Below, piece after piece: positions 43,049-52,353 of a stretch of 64,000 bases of DNA. The notes beneath the pieces were generated by a model, which had not been told where the DNA came from, made no database searches, and saw nothing but the letters and a program-made list of their open reading frames with translations. Origin of the DNA: an uncultured Prevotella sp. (GTDB lineage Bacteria; Bacteroidota; Bacteroidia; Bacteroidales; Bacteroidaceae); contig ONHQ01000018.1 of the NCBI GenBank assembly GCA_900317685.1, positions 21,129-85,128 of the forward strand, given 5' to 3'. The number at the start of each line of letters is the position of its first letter. Position 1 is the stretch's first letter. The position numbers and the translations under genes are program-made.

Positions 43049-45319
43049 ATGTCTGAACTTCCCAATTTGGTCAAAGACTTGGCGCTCATTCTTGTAGTTG
43101 CCGGAGCCGTCACTTTACTGTTTAAGAAACTCAAGCAGCCGCTTGTGCTGGGCTATATCGTAGCCGGATTTTTAGTGAGTCCGCACATGCCCTACACCAT
43201 GTCGATACTTGACAAACACGACATACAGACGTGGGCAGACATAGGAGTGCTCTTCCTGTTGTTTTCTTTGGGTCTTGACTTTTCGTTCAAGAAGATTCTG
43301 AAGATGGGCATGGCTCCGGTCATCGCGGCCTTGTCGATAGTCTTCAGCATGATCATCCTGGGCATCAGTGTGGGGCATCTCTTTCATTGGAACCATTACG
43401 ACTGCATCTTCCTTGGTGGTATGCTTGCCATGTCGTCAACAACGATCATCTATAAGGCCTTCGATGATATGGATCTCCGACAGCAGAGCTTTGCCTCGCT
43501 GGTGATGAGCGTGCTCATCCTGGAGGACATCCTTGCCATCGTGATGATGGTGATGCTGTCGGCTATCGCAAGCGGTAGCGACCCCAATGGCGGACAGATG
43601 CTCGACTCGGTGTTGAAGATTGGCTTTTTCCTTGTTCTGTGGTTTGTCGTAGGCCTCTTCATTGTGCCCACCTTTCTGCGGCAGACGCGCCGGCTGATGA
43701 CCGACGAGACAATGGTCATCGTGGCCTTGGGACTGTGCTGCTTGATGGCATGGATCTCCACTGCTGTCGGTTTCAGTTCAGCCTTTGGAGCATTTGTCAT
43801 GGGCAGCATCTTAGCGGAGACGATCGAAGCTGACAAGATTGAGCGGTTGGTGGAACCGGTGAAAAATCTCTTCGGAGCCATCTTCTTTGTTTCTGTCGGT
43901 ATGCTTGTCGAGCCCAGTGTACTCGTTGCCTATGCCTTGCCTATCGCTGCGCTGGTGGTGACCATTTTGGTCGGTCAGGGTATCTTTGGCACGTTGGGCT
44001 TCATGCTCAGCGGTCAGCCATTGAAGACAGCCATGCGTTGCGGCTTCTCGATGGCGCAGATTGGCGAGTTTGCTTTCATCATCGCCTCGCTGGGACTCTC
44101 GCTTGGCGTGATCAGCAACTTCCTCTATCCTGTTGTCGTGGCTGTGTCGGTCATCACCACATTCCTGACACCTTATATGATCCGTGCGGCTGTACCCTGC
44201 TACGAAGGCCTGGAGCATATCCTGCCCAAGCGGTGGATCCGCCGGCTCAATCACTTCGGACAGGCCCATCAAAACACGGTAGAGGAACAGAGCAACTGGA
44301 AGCGGCTGCTTACCAAGATGGCTGTCTCCACCTTGGTCTACACCATACTGTGCATGGCCGTGACCGCCGTGATGCTGTCGTTCGCCTTGCCCTTCTTCCG
44401 TCATCTGCTGCCCCATTGGTGGGCCAATGGTTTGTGTGGCCTGTTGTTGCTGCTGTTGCTGGCACCTTTCCTGCGTGCCATCGTGATGAAGCACAACCAT
44501 AGCGAAGAGTTCAGAACGCTGTGGATTCAGAGTCGTCTCAACCGTCTGCCACTGCTCTTCACCGTCTTAGCCCGTGTGGTAATTGCTGCCGCCTTTCTGT
44601 TCTATATCTGCAACTATCTGGCTCGCTTCGCCAATGCCGTTGTCATCACGCTGGCTTTGGTGGTGCTGACGCTGATCGTCTTGTCACGCAGGATGAAGAA
44701 GCGGTCTATTGCCTTGGAGCGTCTCTTCGTACAAAACCTTCACAGCCGAGAGATAGAAGCGCAGGTGCAGGGCAAGAGCCGTCCGCTGTATGGCGATCAT
44801 CTCTTGGAGCGTGACATTCATGTGTCGGACTTTGACGTGCCCGAAGACAGTGCGTGGGCAGGACAATCTTTGCGTCAGTTGCAGTTCCGTACCCACTATG
44901 GTGTACACGTGAGCAGCATCTTGCGTGGGCATCAGCGCATCAATATCCCCGGTGGTGACGACATCATCTTCCCCGGCGACCGTCTCCAGGCCATCGGCAG
45001 TGATGAACAGCTACAGACATTCGGCAAGGCGCTGAAGGGTGAACTCGTGCCGGAAGACCCGAATATCGAAGAGCGAGAGATGAAATTGCGGAAGATGGTG
45101 CTGTCGCGCTCATGTGCTTTCTTGGGTAAGACGCTCGGCGAGAGTGGTATCAGAGACCGATACAGCTGCATGGTGGTTGGTGTGGAGGAAGGTCAGCAAA
45201 ACCTGACGATGATCAGCCCTTCACGGAAATTTGTTGTCGGAGACATCATATGGGTGGTAGGCGAGCGCCGCTCGCTGGAGATGCTGGCCGAAGCCAATAA
45301 CGGACATAAGACAGAGTAA
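43049..45319 (+). CDS. CPA2-family cation:proton antiporter with C-terminal RCK/TrkA_C domain
   Basis: A 756-residue inner-membrane protein of the KefB/KefC type. The N-terminal ~390 residues hold about 12 transmembrane segments, including PLVLGYIVAGFLVSPHMP, MSSTTIIYKAFDDMDL and the AFGAFVMGSILAET region. A second membrane block (about 430-540) follows, then a TrkA_C-like domain at about 590-680 (GQSLRQLQFRTHYGVHVSSI, GDRLQAIGSDEQL) with part of a second one at the end (VGDIIWVVGE). No Rossmann TrkA_N glycine motif is visible. It probably exchanges K+ or Na+ for H+. Confidence 0.9.
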   Translation: MSELPNLVKDLALILVVAGAVTLLFKKLKQPLVLGYIVAGFLVSPHMPYTMSILDKHDIQTWADIGVLFLLFSLGLDFSFKKILKMGMAPVIAALSIVFSMIILGISVGHLFHWNHYDCIFLGGMLAMSSTTIIYKAFDDMDLRQQSFASLVMSVLILEDILAIVMMVMLSAIASGSDPNGGQMLDSVLKIGFFLVLWFVVGLFIVPTFLRQTRRLMTDETMVIVALGLCCLMAWISTAVGFSSAFGAFVMGSILAETIEADKIERLVEPVKNLFGAIFFVSVGMLVEPSVLVAYALPIAALVVTILVGQGIFGTLGFMLSGQPLKTAMRCGFSMAQIGEFAFIIASLGLSLGVISNFLYPVVVAVSVITTFLTPYMIRAAVPCYEGLEHILPKRWIRRLNHFGQAHQNTVEEQSNWKRLLTKMAVSTLVYTILCMAVTAVMLSFALPFFRHLLPHWWANGLCGLLLLLLLAPFLRAIVMKHNHSEEFRTLWIQSRLNRLPLLFTVLARVVIAAAFLFYICNYLARFANAVVITLALVVLTLIVLSRRMKKRSIALERLFVQNLHSREIEAQVQGKSRPLYGDHLLERDIHVSDFDVPEDSAWAGQSLRQLQFRTHYGVHVSSILRGHQRINIPGGDDIIFPGDRLQAIGSDEQLQTFGKALKGELVPEDPNIEEREMKLRKMVLSRSCAFLGKTLGESGIRDRYSCMVVGVEEGQQNLTMISPSRKFVVGDIIWVVGERRSLEMLAEANNGHKTE

Positions 45320-45361
45320 CAGAGTAGGCAGACAGAGTCTACTTTGTCTGTCAATAACACA

Positions 45362-45790
45362 TCACTCGTCATCGTCGTCGAAGCCAAACATGGCAGGCTC
45401 GATGAAGGCGTCGAGGGCCCGTCGCTCTTTCTTTGTAGGGCGTCCAGTGCCTCTTGCTCTGTCGACGAAGCCACTGATGCGGCTCATCTCCAAGAGTTCG
45501 TATTGTTTGGGATCCGTGATGTTTTCGTAGACTTGTGGAATGAGTTTGGCACCAACGCGCTGCTCTATGCAAGCCAGAATGCGGAAAGAATAGGTGATAG
45601 GCGGCTTTTTCACGCTGACGACCTGTCCCTCTTTTACGATATGGCTTGGCTTCACGTTAGCCCCGTCTACGGTCACACGGCTGTTCTTGATGGCGTCCAC
45701 AGCCAAGGAGCGCGTCTTATAGATACGAGCGGCCCAGAGCCATTTGTCGATGCGGGCAGAAGGGCCGTGCTGAGGAAGAGAATCTTTCAT
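45362..45790 (-). CDS. S4-domain RNA-binding protein, HslR-like
   Basis: A 142-residue protein. Residues ~12-75 are an S4 domain (RIDKWLWAARIYKTRSLAVDAI, VTVDGANVKPSHIVKEGQ). The basic RGTGRPTKKERRALD segment matches Hsp15/HslR proteins, which bind stalled 50S subunits carrying peptidyl-tRNA. The C-terminus is acidic (DDDDE). Next upstream in the same direction is pth, which also deals with peptidyl-tRNA; a short repeat region lies between them. Confidence 0.88.
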   Translation of the reverse strand: MKDSLPQHGPSARIDKWLWAARIYKTRSLAVDAIKNSRVTVDGANVKPSHIVKEGQVVSVKKPPITYSFRILACIEQRVGAKLIPQVYENITDPKQYELLEMSRISGFVDRARGTGRPTKKERRALDAFIEPAMFGFDDDDE

Positions 45791-45908
45791 ACAAAGTTGA
45801 ATGTTGAGCGTTGGATGATGAATGTTGAATGAAGTGAATGTTGAATGAAGTGAATGTCGAATGATGGATTAAGTTATCATTCAGCATTTACTTCATTCAA
45901 CATTCATC
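45788..45908. repeat. TTGAATG repeat array between hslR-like gene and pth
   Basis: Tandem TGAATGAAGTGAATGT-type units are followed by inverted ACTTCATTCAACATTCA, so this small region also has a forward-then-inverted layout. Related ATTCAACATT motifs occur at about 52303-52348. Confidence 0.7.
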
Positions 45909-45913
45909 AATCT

Positions 45914-46489
45914 TTAGTGTTTTTTTCCCAGTTTGTTGTACTGGTTCATCGTGTTGTCGATGCCTTGCAGGACAAAGCTTTTGATGATGTCTACCGCCAT
46001 GTCGATGGTAGGCTGCAACACCTTCATGTCGTCGTCGGAGTAATGGCCGAGCACCCAGTCGATCTGTCCGCCGCGTGGATAGTCGTTGCCGATTCCCATG
46101 CGCAGGCGCGCAAAGTTCTGACCGATCAGTTGTATGATATGTCCCAGGCCGTTGTGTCCGCCATTGCTGCCGTTGGCTTTCAGTCGGAAGTCACCTAAGG
46201 GCAGTGCTACGTCATCGCTGACGACGAGCAGTCGGCTTTGGTCTATCTTTTCCTCGTTGAGCCAATAGCGCACAGCGTTGCCACTGAGGTTCATAAAAGT
46301 CGTCGGCTTCAACAAGAACACCTTTCTGCCTTTCAGGGACGTCTCGGCTACAAAGCCGTAACGGCGATCCTCAAAACAAATATTGGACGCTTTAGCAAAA
46401 GCGTCCAATACCATAAATCCTGTATTGTGGCGAGTACCGGCATATTCATCGCCGGGATTACCCAGTCCACAGATCAAATACTTATCCAA
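45914..46489 (-). CDS. pth: Peptidyl-tRNA hydrolase
   Basis: A 191-residue enzyme that releases tRNA from drop-off peptidyl-tRNA. The N-terminal YLICGLGNPGDEYAGTRHNTGF contains the catalytic His, LLKPTTFMNLSGNAV follows, and the SNGGHNGLGHI block is intact. The length is normal. The start is apparently TTG at 46489: a stop codon lies two codons upstream and there is no earlier ATG. It follows rplY by 37 bases on the same strand, a common pairing. Confidence 0.95.
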   Translation of the reverse strand: MDKYLICGLGNPGDEYAGTRHNTGFMVLDAFAKASNICFEDRRYGFVAETSLKGRKVFLLKPTTFMNLSGNAVRYWLNEEKIDQSRLLVVSDDVALPLGDFRLKANGSNGGHNGLGHIIQLIGQNFARLRMGIGNDYPRGGQIDWVLGHYSDDDMKVLQPTIDMAVDIIKSFVLQGIDNTMNQYNKLGKKH

Positions 46490-46525
46490 TGTCTATCGAT
46501 GTCGGTAATCTGTATGGAAGGATGA

Positions 46526-47155
46526 TTACTTAGCGGCATCAGCTGCTGCGTCAGCAGAAGCGTCAGCGTCGTCGCTGGTAGCGCTCACGTTGGCGTTACG
46601 TGTCATCTTCACAGAGCATACGACCACGTCCTTGCCAGTAGCGAGCTCCAGACCCTCGTAAGAGAGCTGACCCACCTTGATGCTCTTACCGATGCGCAGA
46701 GCAGTGACGTCGACGTCGAGGTGCTCAGGGATCTGCTGATAAGGAGCAGTGACGTTGATCTTGCGGATAGAGAGGTTCATACGACCACCATCGCGAACAC
46801 CCTGTGCCAGACCTACGAGCTTCACAGGAATACCGATGGTGATAGGCTTCTGATCGTTGACCTCATAGAAGTCGACGTGCAGAGGAGCGTCTGTGACGGG
46901 GTGGAACTGGATCTCCTTGAGCACTGCTGTGTGGTCAGTGCCGTCGATGTTGATCTTGACAACATAGATGTGGGGAGTGTAGATGAGCTTGCGCAGCTCG
47001 CTGAAGGGAGATGCAAAAGCTAATGCTACCGGCTTGCCGTCTACGCGCTCCTCACCATAGAGGTTGCAGGGAACCATGCCTTCCTTGCGAAGGGCTTTAG
47101 AAGCTTTCTTACCAAGGACCTCGCGCTTCTTACCTGAAATGCTGATTTCTTTCAT
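46526..47155 (-). CDS. rplY: 50S ribosomal protein L25 / general stress protein Ctc
   Basis: A 209-residue 5S rRNA-binding protein. The N-terminal L25 domain (KREVLGKKASKALRKEGMVPCNLYG) is joined to the longer TL5/CTC C-terminal beta domain (DVTALRIGKSIKVGQLSY). The end is an Ala/Asp/Ser-rich acidic tail of about 25 residues. pth lies directly downstream. A clear promoter box is at 47235-47242. Confidence 0.95.
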   Translation of the reverse strand: MKEISISGKKREVLGKKASKALRKEGMVPCNLYGEERVDGKPVALAFASPFSELRKLIYTPHIYVVKINIDGTDHTAVLKEIQFHPVTDAPLHVDFYEVNDQKPITIGIPVKLVGLAQGVRDGGRMNLSIRKINVTAPYQQIPEHLDVDVTALRIGKSIKVGQLSYEGLELATGKDVVVCSVKMTRNANVSATSDDADASADAAADAAK

Positions 47156-47234
47156 TTGTGTTACTCTAAATTAAATCGTTAATTAATTCGCCATCACACT
47201 GAATCAATAATATGTATCAATCTGAAAAGCGGTG

Positions 47235-47242
47235 CAAAGGTA
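47235..47242 (-). promoter_or_regulatory. -7 promoter box for rplY-pth
   Basis: The reverse strand reads TACCTTTG, leaving a leader of about 75 bases. Confidence 0.6.
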
Positions 47243-47338
47243 GTGCTTTTATTTGAATTGAGCAAAGCAATGTGCAAAGTTTATCTAAAAAAATAGTCTT
47301 TTGGTACTGCTTTTCTTGCATATCCACGGAATTTTCCC

Positions 47339-47346
47339 TACTTTTG
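47339..47346 (+). promoter_or_regulatory. -7 promoter box for the nusB operon
   Basis: TACTTTTG, with CTTG about 19 bases upstream, 36 bases before the nusB start. Confidence 0.6.
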
Positions 47347-47381
47347 CAGCGTAAAACATGTTTTAGACGGAATAAAAGAAA

Positions 47382-48482
47382 ATGATTAATCGCGAACTAA
47401 TACGTATAAAGATAGTCCAGTTAACCTATGCATACTATCAAAACGGTAATAAGAATATGGACGCAGCTGAGAAGGAACTGCTTTTCAGCCTCTCCAAGGC
47501 ATACGACTTGTACAACTATCTCTTGGATCTGATGGTCGCCATCACGCAGGAGGAGCGTCATCGACTCGATGTGCTCAATCAGCGTGCGGAGCGTGAGGGC
47601 ACGCAGCCGGCCTCGCCTAAATTCGCTTTCAACAAATTCGCGGTTCAACTGGAAGAGAACAAGATGCTCAACGAGTTCCTTGAGGACAAGAAACTCACAT
47701 GGAAGGACGACATTGAGTTCATCCGCAAGCTGTGCAACCAGATCGAGCAGAGTGAGTTGTATCAGGAGTATATGAAGACTCCTGAGACAAGCTACGACGA
47801 AGACCGCGAGCTGTGGCGTCGGCTCTACAAGATGTTTATTGAGACCAACGACGACCTCGACGCTCTTCTGGAGGAGAAAAGCCTCTATTGGAATGACGAC
47901 AAGGAGGTGGTGGATACCTTCGTGCTGAAGACCATCAAGCGCTTCGATCCGAAAAACAAGAACAAGCAGGAACTGCTGCCGGAATGGAAGGATGTCGAGG
48001 ACAAGGACTTCGCCCGTAAACTCTTCCGCTCCACGATTCTCAATGCTGATGAGTATCAGCACTACATGAGTGAGGCTTCTCGCAATTGGGATTTCTCTCG
48101 TCTGGCCTATATGGATGTGGTGATCATGCAGATTGCCATCGCCGAGATGCTTACCTTCCCCAATATCCCCGTGTCGGTGACGATCAACGAGTATGTGGAG
48201 CTGGCCAAGCTCTATTCCACTCCTCGCAGTGGCGGATATATCAATGGTATGCTTGACTCCATCGCCCGCCATCTGATTGACAGTGGCAAGATGATGAAGG
48301 AGATGCCCGAGCGCGCAGAGCGTCCCGAGCGTCAGCCGATGGGACGCAACAGTCAACCGACAGGCCGCATGCGCTTTGTCCATCACGACGCGCCGGCCGA
48401 GGCTCCCCAGCCCACAGAAGGCAGTGAGGAGGCTCAGCCCACAGACGAGCAGGCTCAAGGTGATCCGGAAGGACAAGAGTAG
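47382..48482 (+). CDS. nusB: Transcription antitermination factor NusB (long Bacteroidetes form)
   Basis: A 366-residue protein, more than twice the length of E. coli NusB. The NusB fold proper is at about residues 205-310, with RLAYMDVVIMQIAIAEML and INEYVELAKLYSTPRSGGYINGMLD. The N-terminal ~200 residues are an added helical region, and the C-terminal ~50 residues are a Pro/Glu/Gln-rich tail. It is likely to act with NusE in rRNA antitermination. It heads the nusB-yajC-ybbR-coaE cluster. A stem-loop at about 48502-48533 separates it from yajC. Confidence 0.92.
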   Translation: MINRELIRIKIVQLTYAYYQNGNKNMDAAEKELLFSLSKAYDLYNYLLDLMVAITQEERHRLDVLNQRAEREGTQPASPKFAFNKFAVQLEENKMLNEFLEDKKLTWKDDIEFIRKLCNQIEQSELYQEYMKTPETSYDEDRELWRRLYKMFIETNDDLDALLEEKSLYWNDDKEVVDTFVLKTIKRFDPKNKNKQELLPEWKDVEDKDFARKLFRSTILNADEYQHYMSEASRNWDFSRLAYMDVVIMQIAIAEMLTFPNIPVSVTINEYVELAKLYSTPRSGGYINGMLDSIARHLIDSGKMMKEMPERAERPERQPMGRNSQPTGRMRFVHHDAPAEAPQPTEGSEEAQPTDEQAQGDPEGQE

Positions 48483-48574
48483 CCTATAATATAATAATGT
48501 GTAGCGTGCCCTTGGCATCAGCAAGGGCATGCGCCTATTCATATCAAAACAATCATCTTTTAATCAGACAGTAA

Positions 48575-48898
48575 ATGAATACAATGGTACTGGCTGCTCA
48601 GGCAGCTCAACAAGGAGGCGGCTTCGGTGGTATGCTCATCATGTTGGTGGCACTCTTCGCTATCATGTGGTTCTTCATGATCCGTCCCCAGCAGAAGAAA
48701 CAGAAAAAGATACGCGAGTTCCAAAACTCTTTGCAGGAAGGTTCTAAGGTCGTCACCGGCGGTGGCGTCTATGGCACTGTGAAGCGTCTCGACAACGAGA
48801 AGAATGTCGTCGAGGTGGAAGTGGCACGTGGTGTTGTGATCACGGTTGATAAGAACTACGTCTTCCAGGACGCAGCTCAGCAGCAGCCTAATGCATAA
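48575..48898 (+). CDS. yajC: Preprotein translocase subunit YajC
   Basis: A 107-residue single-pass inner-membrane protein that associates with SecDF. One transmembrane segment (LIMLVALFAIMWFFMIRPQQKKQK, about residues 20-43) ends in the family signature RPQQKKQK, followed by the soluble GSKVVTGGGVYGTVKRL region. The length is normal. It overlaps the next gene by a few bases. Confidence 0.95.
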   Translation: MNTMVLAAQAAQQGGGFGGMLIMLVALFAIMWFFMIRPQQKKQKKIREFQNSLQEGSKVVTGGGVYGTVKRLDNEKNVVEVEVARGVVITVDKNYVFQDAAQQQPNA

Positions 48899-49871
48899 TA
48901 TAGGATCTTTCCTCAATATGGTCAGAAGCTTCTTGTTCAGTTCCAAGAACAAGCAGTTTCTGATTTTCTTATTCTTCCTCTTCCTCTCCGGCATCTTCTG
49001 GCTGATGGAGACGCTCAATGAGACGTACGACGAAGAGTTCCCGGTCGCTGTGCGCCTTGTCGGAGTGCCCCAAAATGTGGTGATTACCACACCGATGACC
49101 GACACGGTGCGTGTGACAGTCCACGACAAGGGTTTCATGCTCTTAGGCTATGCCACGAGTCGCCGCTTTCGTCCGGTGGTGTTGAAGTTCGACACTTATG
49201 CCGACAGCGAGACGGGGCATGGCGTTGTGCCTATGGTCGACATTCAGCGACAGATCAGACAGCAGCTTTTCACCTCATCCACTATTTCGGGTATCAAGAG
49301 CGACCGGCTGGACTTCTACTTCAATTATGGACGGAAGAAAGAGGTGAAGGTGAGTCTGGCTGGCAACATCGTGCCGGCAAAAGACTATTACTTGTCTCAC
49401 GTGCAGTTTTGGCCCGACAAGGTGACGATCTATGCCAGTAAGGCCAAGTTGGACAGCATCGAAACGGTGATGACCGAGTACCTTCGCATCGCCAACTTCT
49501 CCGATACGGTCACACGAGTGGTCAGGCTCCGGCCTATCAACGGTGTGAAGATCACGCCGGCGAAAGTCAAGATCACCTTGTTCCCCGACATTCTCACTGA
49601 AGAGACCATGGAAGTGCCGATTACAGCGATCAACAGACCTGTTGGGACCGTCATCCGTACGTTCCCCCAGCGAGTCAAAGTGACGTTCACCGTCGGTGCC
49701 AGTCTTTATCGTCAGGTCAAGGCCAGCGACTTCCATGTGGTGGTGGACTTCAAGGATATCTCAGCCCATCCGTCGGATAAATGCAATCTCTATGTCACAC
49801 AGCGGCCGAGAGGCGTGAGCAATGTCCGGCTGGAGATGATCCAAGTCGATTATCTCATCGAGCAGCAATGA
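48891..49871 (+). CDS. YbbR-like domain-containing protein
   Basis: A 326-residue protein with one N-terminal transmembrane segment (QFLIFLFFLFLSGIFWLM) and a periplasmic or extracellular beta-rich region of YbbR-like repeats (EEFPVAVRLVGVPQNV, EVKVSLAGNIVPAKDY, TMEVPITAINRPVG). In Firmicutes YbbR/CdaR proteins affect the diadenylate cyclase; whether that holds here is not known. The start at 48891 lies inside the yajC end; ATG 48918 is an alternative. It ends in ATGA overlap with coaE. Confidence 0.88.
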   Translation: MHNIGSFLNMVRSFLFSSKNKQFLIFLFFLFLSGIFWLMETLNETYDEEFPVAVRLVGVPQNVVITTPMTDTVRVTVHDKGFMLLGYATSRRFRPVVLKFDTYADSETGHGVVPMVDIQRQIRQQLFTSSTISGIKSDRLDFYFNYGRKKEVKVSLAGNIVPAKDYYLSHVQFWPDKVTIYASKAKLDSIETVMTEYLRIANFSDTVTRVVRLRPINGVKITPAKVKITLFPDILTEETMEVPITAINRPVGTVIRTFPQRVKVTFTVGASLYRQVKASDFHVVVDFKDISAHPSDKCNLYVTQRPRGVSNVRLEMIQVDYLIEQQ

Positions 49872-50434
49872 AAAGAATAGCGATCACCGGAGGCATAGGC
49901 AGCGGAAAGAGCTTTGTCTGTCGTCTTCTTGCTCAGCGTGGCATACAGGTCTATGACTGCGATGCTGCCGCCAAGCGACTGATGCGCACAGATGCTGTCT
50001 TGCAGCGTCAGTTGCGGGAACTCGTGGGCGACGACGTGTATCAGGGGCAGGAGTTGCAGAAGAGAGTGTTGGCGAGTTTTCTGCTGGCCTCTGATGAGAA
50101 CAAGCAGGCTGTCGACGATATTGTGCATCCGGCCGTGGCGCGCGATTTCGAGCAAAGCGGCTATGCGTGGTTGGAGAGTGCCATTCTTTTCGACAGCGGT
50201 TTCGACCGTCGTGTGGCTTTCGATGCTTTTGTCTTTGTCGACGCACCTTTGGAGGTGAGAGTCAGCAGGATTATGAACCGTGACCATATCACTCGTGAGA
50301 AGGCCATGCAGTGGATCAACAGCCAGTTGCCGGCCGAAGCAGTGAAGCGCCGCTGTGACTATACGATCGTGGACGACGGAAAGGTAGACCTCGACCGTCA
50401 GGTCGATGATTTGCTGCGCACGCTGGCACAGTAG
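49868..50434 (+). CDS. coaE: Dephospho-CoA kinase
   Basis: A 188-residue kinase that adds the 3'-phosphate in the last step of CoA synthesis. The P-loop ITGGIGSGKS is at residues 5-14, and the YDCDAAAKRLM segment and late MNRDHITREKAMQWINSQLP are typical. ATG overlaps the ybbR stop (ATGA), so translation is coupled. The length is normal. Confidence 0.95.
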   Translation: MKRIAITGGIGSGKSFVCRLLAQRGIQVYDCDAAAKRLMRTDAVLQRQLRELVGDDVYQGQELQKRVLASFLLASDENKQAVDDIVHPAVARDFEQSGYAWLESAILFDSGFDRRVAFDAFVFVDAPLEVRVSRIMNRDHITREKAMQWINSQLPAEAVKRRCDYTIVDDGKVDLDRQVDDLLRTLAQ

Positions 50435-50537
50435 GCGAAAAACCGGGTGTGAGAACCCTCCTTGGCTGTCAACGAGAATAAGTAAGACAGATAAATATCA
50501 ATATATAACATAACAAAGCATAATTTTAAAGCAAACA

Positions 50538-50996
50538 ATGGAAACAATATTATCGATTGCCGGTAAGCCCGGATTGTATAAGTTGGTAAGTCGTGGTAAG
50601 ATGAACCTGATTGTGGAGGCTATTGATGCCACACACCGTCGTCAGCCAGCCTTCGCCACCGACAAGGTGACCAGTCTGGGCGACATTGCCATGTACACCA
50701 CCGGTGATGATGTGCCTCTGTGGCAAGTGCTGGACAACGTAGCCAAGAAGGAAGGCTGCAAAGAAGCCTCCATCAACTACAAGAAGGTGCCCGGCAAGGA
50801 GCTTCGCGCTTATTTCAAGGAGGTGCTGCCCGAGTTTGATGAGGACCGTGTTCATGACAGCGACATCAAGAAGTTGCTGCAGTGGTACAACATTCTGGTC
50901 AACAACGGCTATACCGACTTCAAGGCTACTTTGGCACCTGAGGAGGCTGAGAGCACAGAGCAAAACAAAGAGCAGAAGACCGACGCCGCTAAGTAA
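50538..50996 (+). CDS. DUF5606 domain-containing protein
   Basis: A 152-residue cytoplasmic protein. The N-terminus ETILSIAGKPGLYKLVSRGK is the hallmark of the Bacteroidetes-specific DUF5606 family. The end is charged (ESTEQNKEQKTDAAK). No catalytic motif is seen and the function is unknown. It follows coaE by 103 bases, probably with its own leader. A hairpin with a 9-bp stem (ATGCCACAG/CTGTGGCAT) follows at 51033-51064. Confidence 0.85.
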   Translation: METILSIAGKPGLYKLVSRGKMNLIVEAIDATHRRQPAFATDKVTSLGDIAMYTTGDDVPLWQVLDNVAKKEGCKEASINYKKVPGKELRAYFKEVLPEFDEDRVHDSDIKKLLQWYNILVNNGYTDFKATLAPEEAESTEQNKEQKTDAAK

Positions 50997-51032
50997 CAGC
51001 AGTGCAGGCTATGACATACTGTCACACGATTA

Positions 51033-51064
51033 TGCCACAGTGACCGACAGACCGCTGTGGCATA
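51033..51064 (+). terminator. Hairpin after the DUF5606 gene
   Basis: ATGCCACAG and CTGTGGCAT form the stem; the T-run after it is weak. Confidence 0.5.
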
Positions 51065-51258
51065 TCTGTTGCAATCTATAGTGCAGATAAGTAAGCAAAT
51101 AGGTTTAAGCATTTTTGAAGCATTTAGGTTTTGTACCAGTCTCTTAAGGCATAAGCCGAGTGCAGGCTATGACATAAGAGCATAATAGATTGATAGATTT
51201 ATAATTGTGTGATTGTTAGTTTTAGACCCTGAGTATGTGAATATTCAGGGTTTTTTCG

Positions 51259-51266
51259 TACCTTTG
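51259..51266 (+). promoter_or_regulatory. -7 promoter box for the Ca/Na antiporter
   Basis: TACCTTTG lies 13 bases before the start codon, so the leader is very short. Confidence 0.55.
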
Positions 51267-51279
51267 CAAAAAATATAAT

Positions 51280-52263
51280 ATGTTTCATATGAGTTTGTTG
51301 CTGTTTAACTTTGCTCCTTCTCAAACTTGGATTCAGGTTGTTTTGTTGGTAATTGGCATTGTGGCGGTGGTGAAGTCAGCTGGTTGGCTCACCGACGGTT
51401 CGGTAGGCATCGCCACTCGCATGGGTGTCCCCCAGATAGTGATTGGCTTGACGGTCGTGGCCATGGGCACCTCCATGCCTGAGTTCTTCGTCAGTCTGAT
51501 GTCTGCTCTTGGCGGCAAGCCAGGATTGGCAGTAGGCAATGTAGTGGGCAGCAACATCTTCAATGCTTCGCTCATCGTGGGTGTGGCAGCCTTAGTAGCC
51601 CCGATCACCATACTCCCCGGCACCGTGAAGCGCGACATTCCGTTTGCGCTTGTCGCTTCCGTGGTGCTGTTGATGCTCTGTCTGGACGGTAACATCAGTC
51701 GCGTGGATGCTGCCATTTTGTTTGTCTTGTTCCTCGTGTTCATGTATCAGACGCTCCAAGAAGCCAAGAAAGGCATGAAGGCAGACAAGGACTCTTTGGA
51801 GCAGCCGGTCAATATCGGCGTGGGTAAGTCGTCTTTGCTGATTGTTATCGGCCTGGTCGGTCTGATTGTCGGCTCAGAGGTGTTTGTGGATAATGCCTCG
51901 GCGTTGGCCCACAGTCTGGGTGTAAGCGATGCCGTGATTGGACTGACGATAGTAGCCTGTGGCACGTCGCTGCCCGAACTCGCCACGAGTGCGGTGGCTG
52001 CCAGCAGGGGAAACAGCGGCATCGCCATCGGCAATGTGTTAGGCTCCAATGTGTTCAACATCCTGATGATTCTTGGTGTCACCGGCATCATCTCGCCGAT
52101 GAGCACGCAAGGCATCACTACCGTTGACCTCAGCGTGATGGTCATCTCCATGATTTTGCTTTGGCTCTTCTCCTATACCAAGTATCGCATCGAGCGTTGG
52201 GAAGGTGTTGCGCTGTCGGGGTTCTTCATCGGATATATCGCTTATCTCCTTTATCAGGTATAG
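51280..52263 (+). CDS. Calcium/sodium antiporter (CaCA family, YrbG-like)
   Basis: A 327-residue inner-membrane exchanger with two inverted copies of a five-helix unit. The alpha-repeat motifs are GLTVVAMGTSMPEFFVSLMS with GNVVGSNIFNASLIVG in the first half, and GLTIVACGTSLPELATSAVA with GNVLGSNVFNILMILG in the second. The acidic loop linking the halves is short. It probably exchanges Ca2+ for Na+ or H+. ATG at 51280 or 51289 could be used. Confidence 0.94.
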   Translation: MFHMSLLLFNFAPSQTWIQVVLLVIGIVAVVKSAGWLTDGSVGIATRMGVPQIVIGLTVVAMGTSMPEFFVSLMSALGGKPGLAVGNVVGSNIFNASLIVGVAALVAPITILPGTVKRDIPFALVASVVLLMLCLDGNISRVDAAILFVLFLVFMYQTLQEAKKGMKADKDSLEQPVNIGVGKSSLLIVIGLVGLIVGSEVFVDNASALAHSLGVSDAVIGLTIVACGTSLPELATSAVAASRGNSGIAIGNVLGSNVFNILMILGVTGIISPMSTQGITTVDLSVMVISMILLWLFSYTKYRIERWEGVALSGFFIGYIAYLLYQV

Positions 52264-52353
52264 GCCTTGAAGTCGTCGCCCATCATCGGGGCTAAAATTT
52301 AACATTCAACACTGTATTATTCAATACTAAATTATTTCTTCATTCAACATTTT

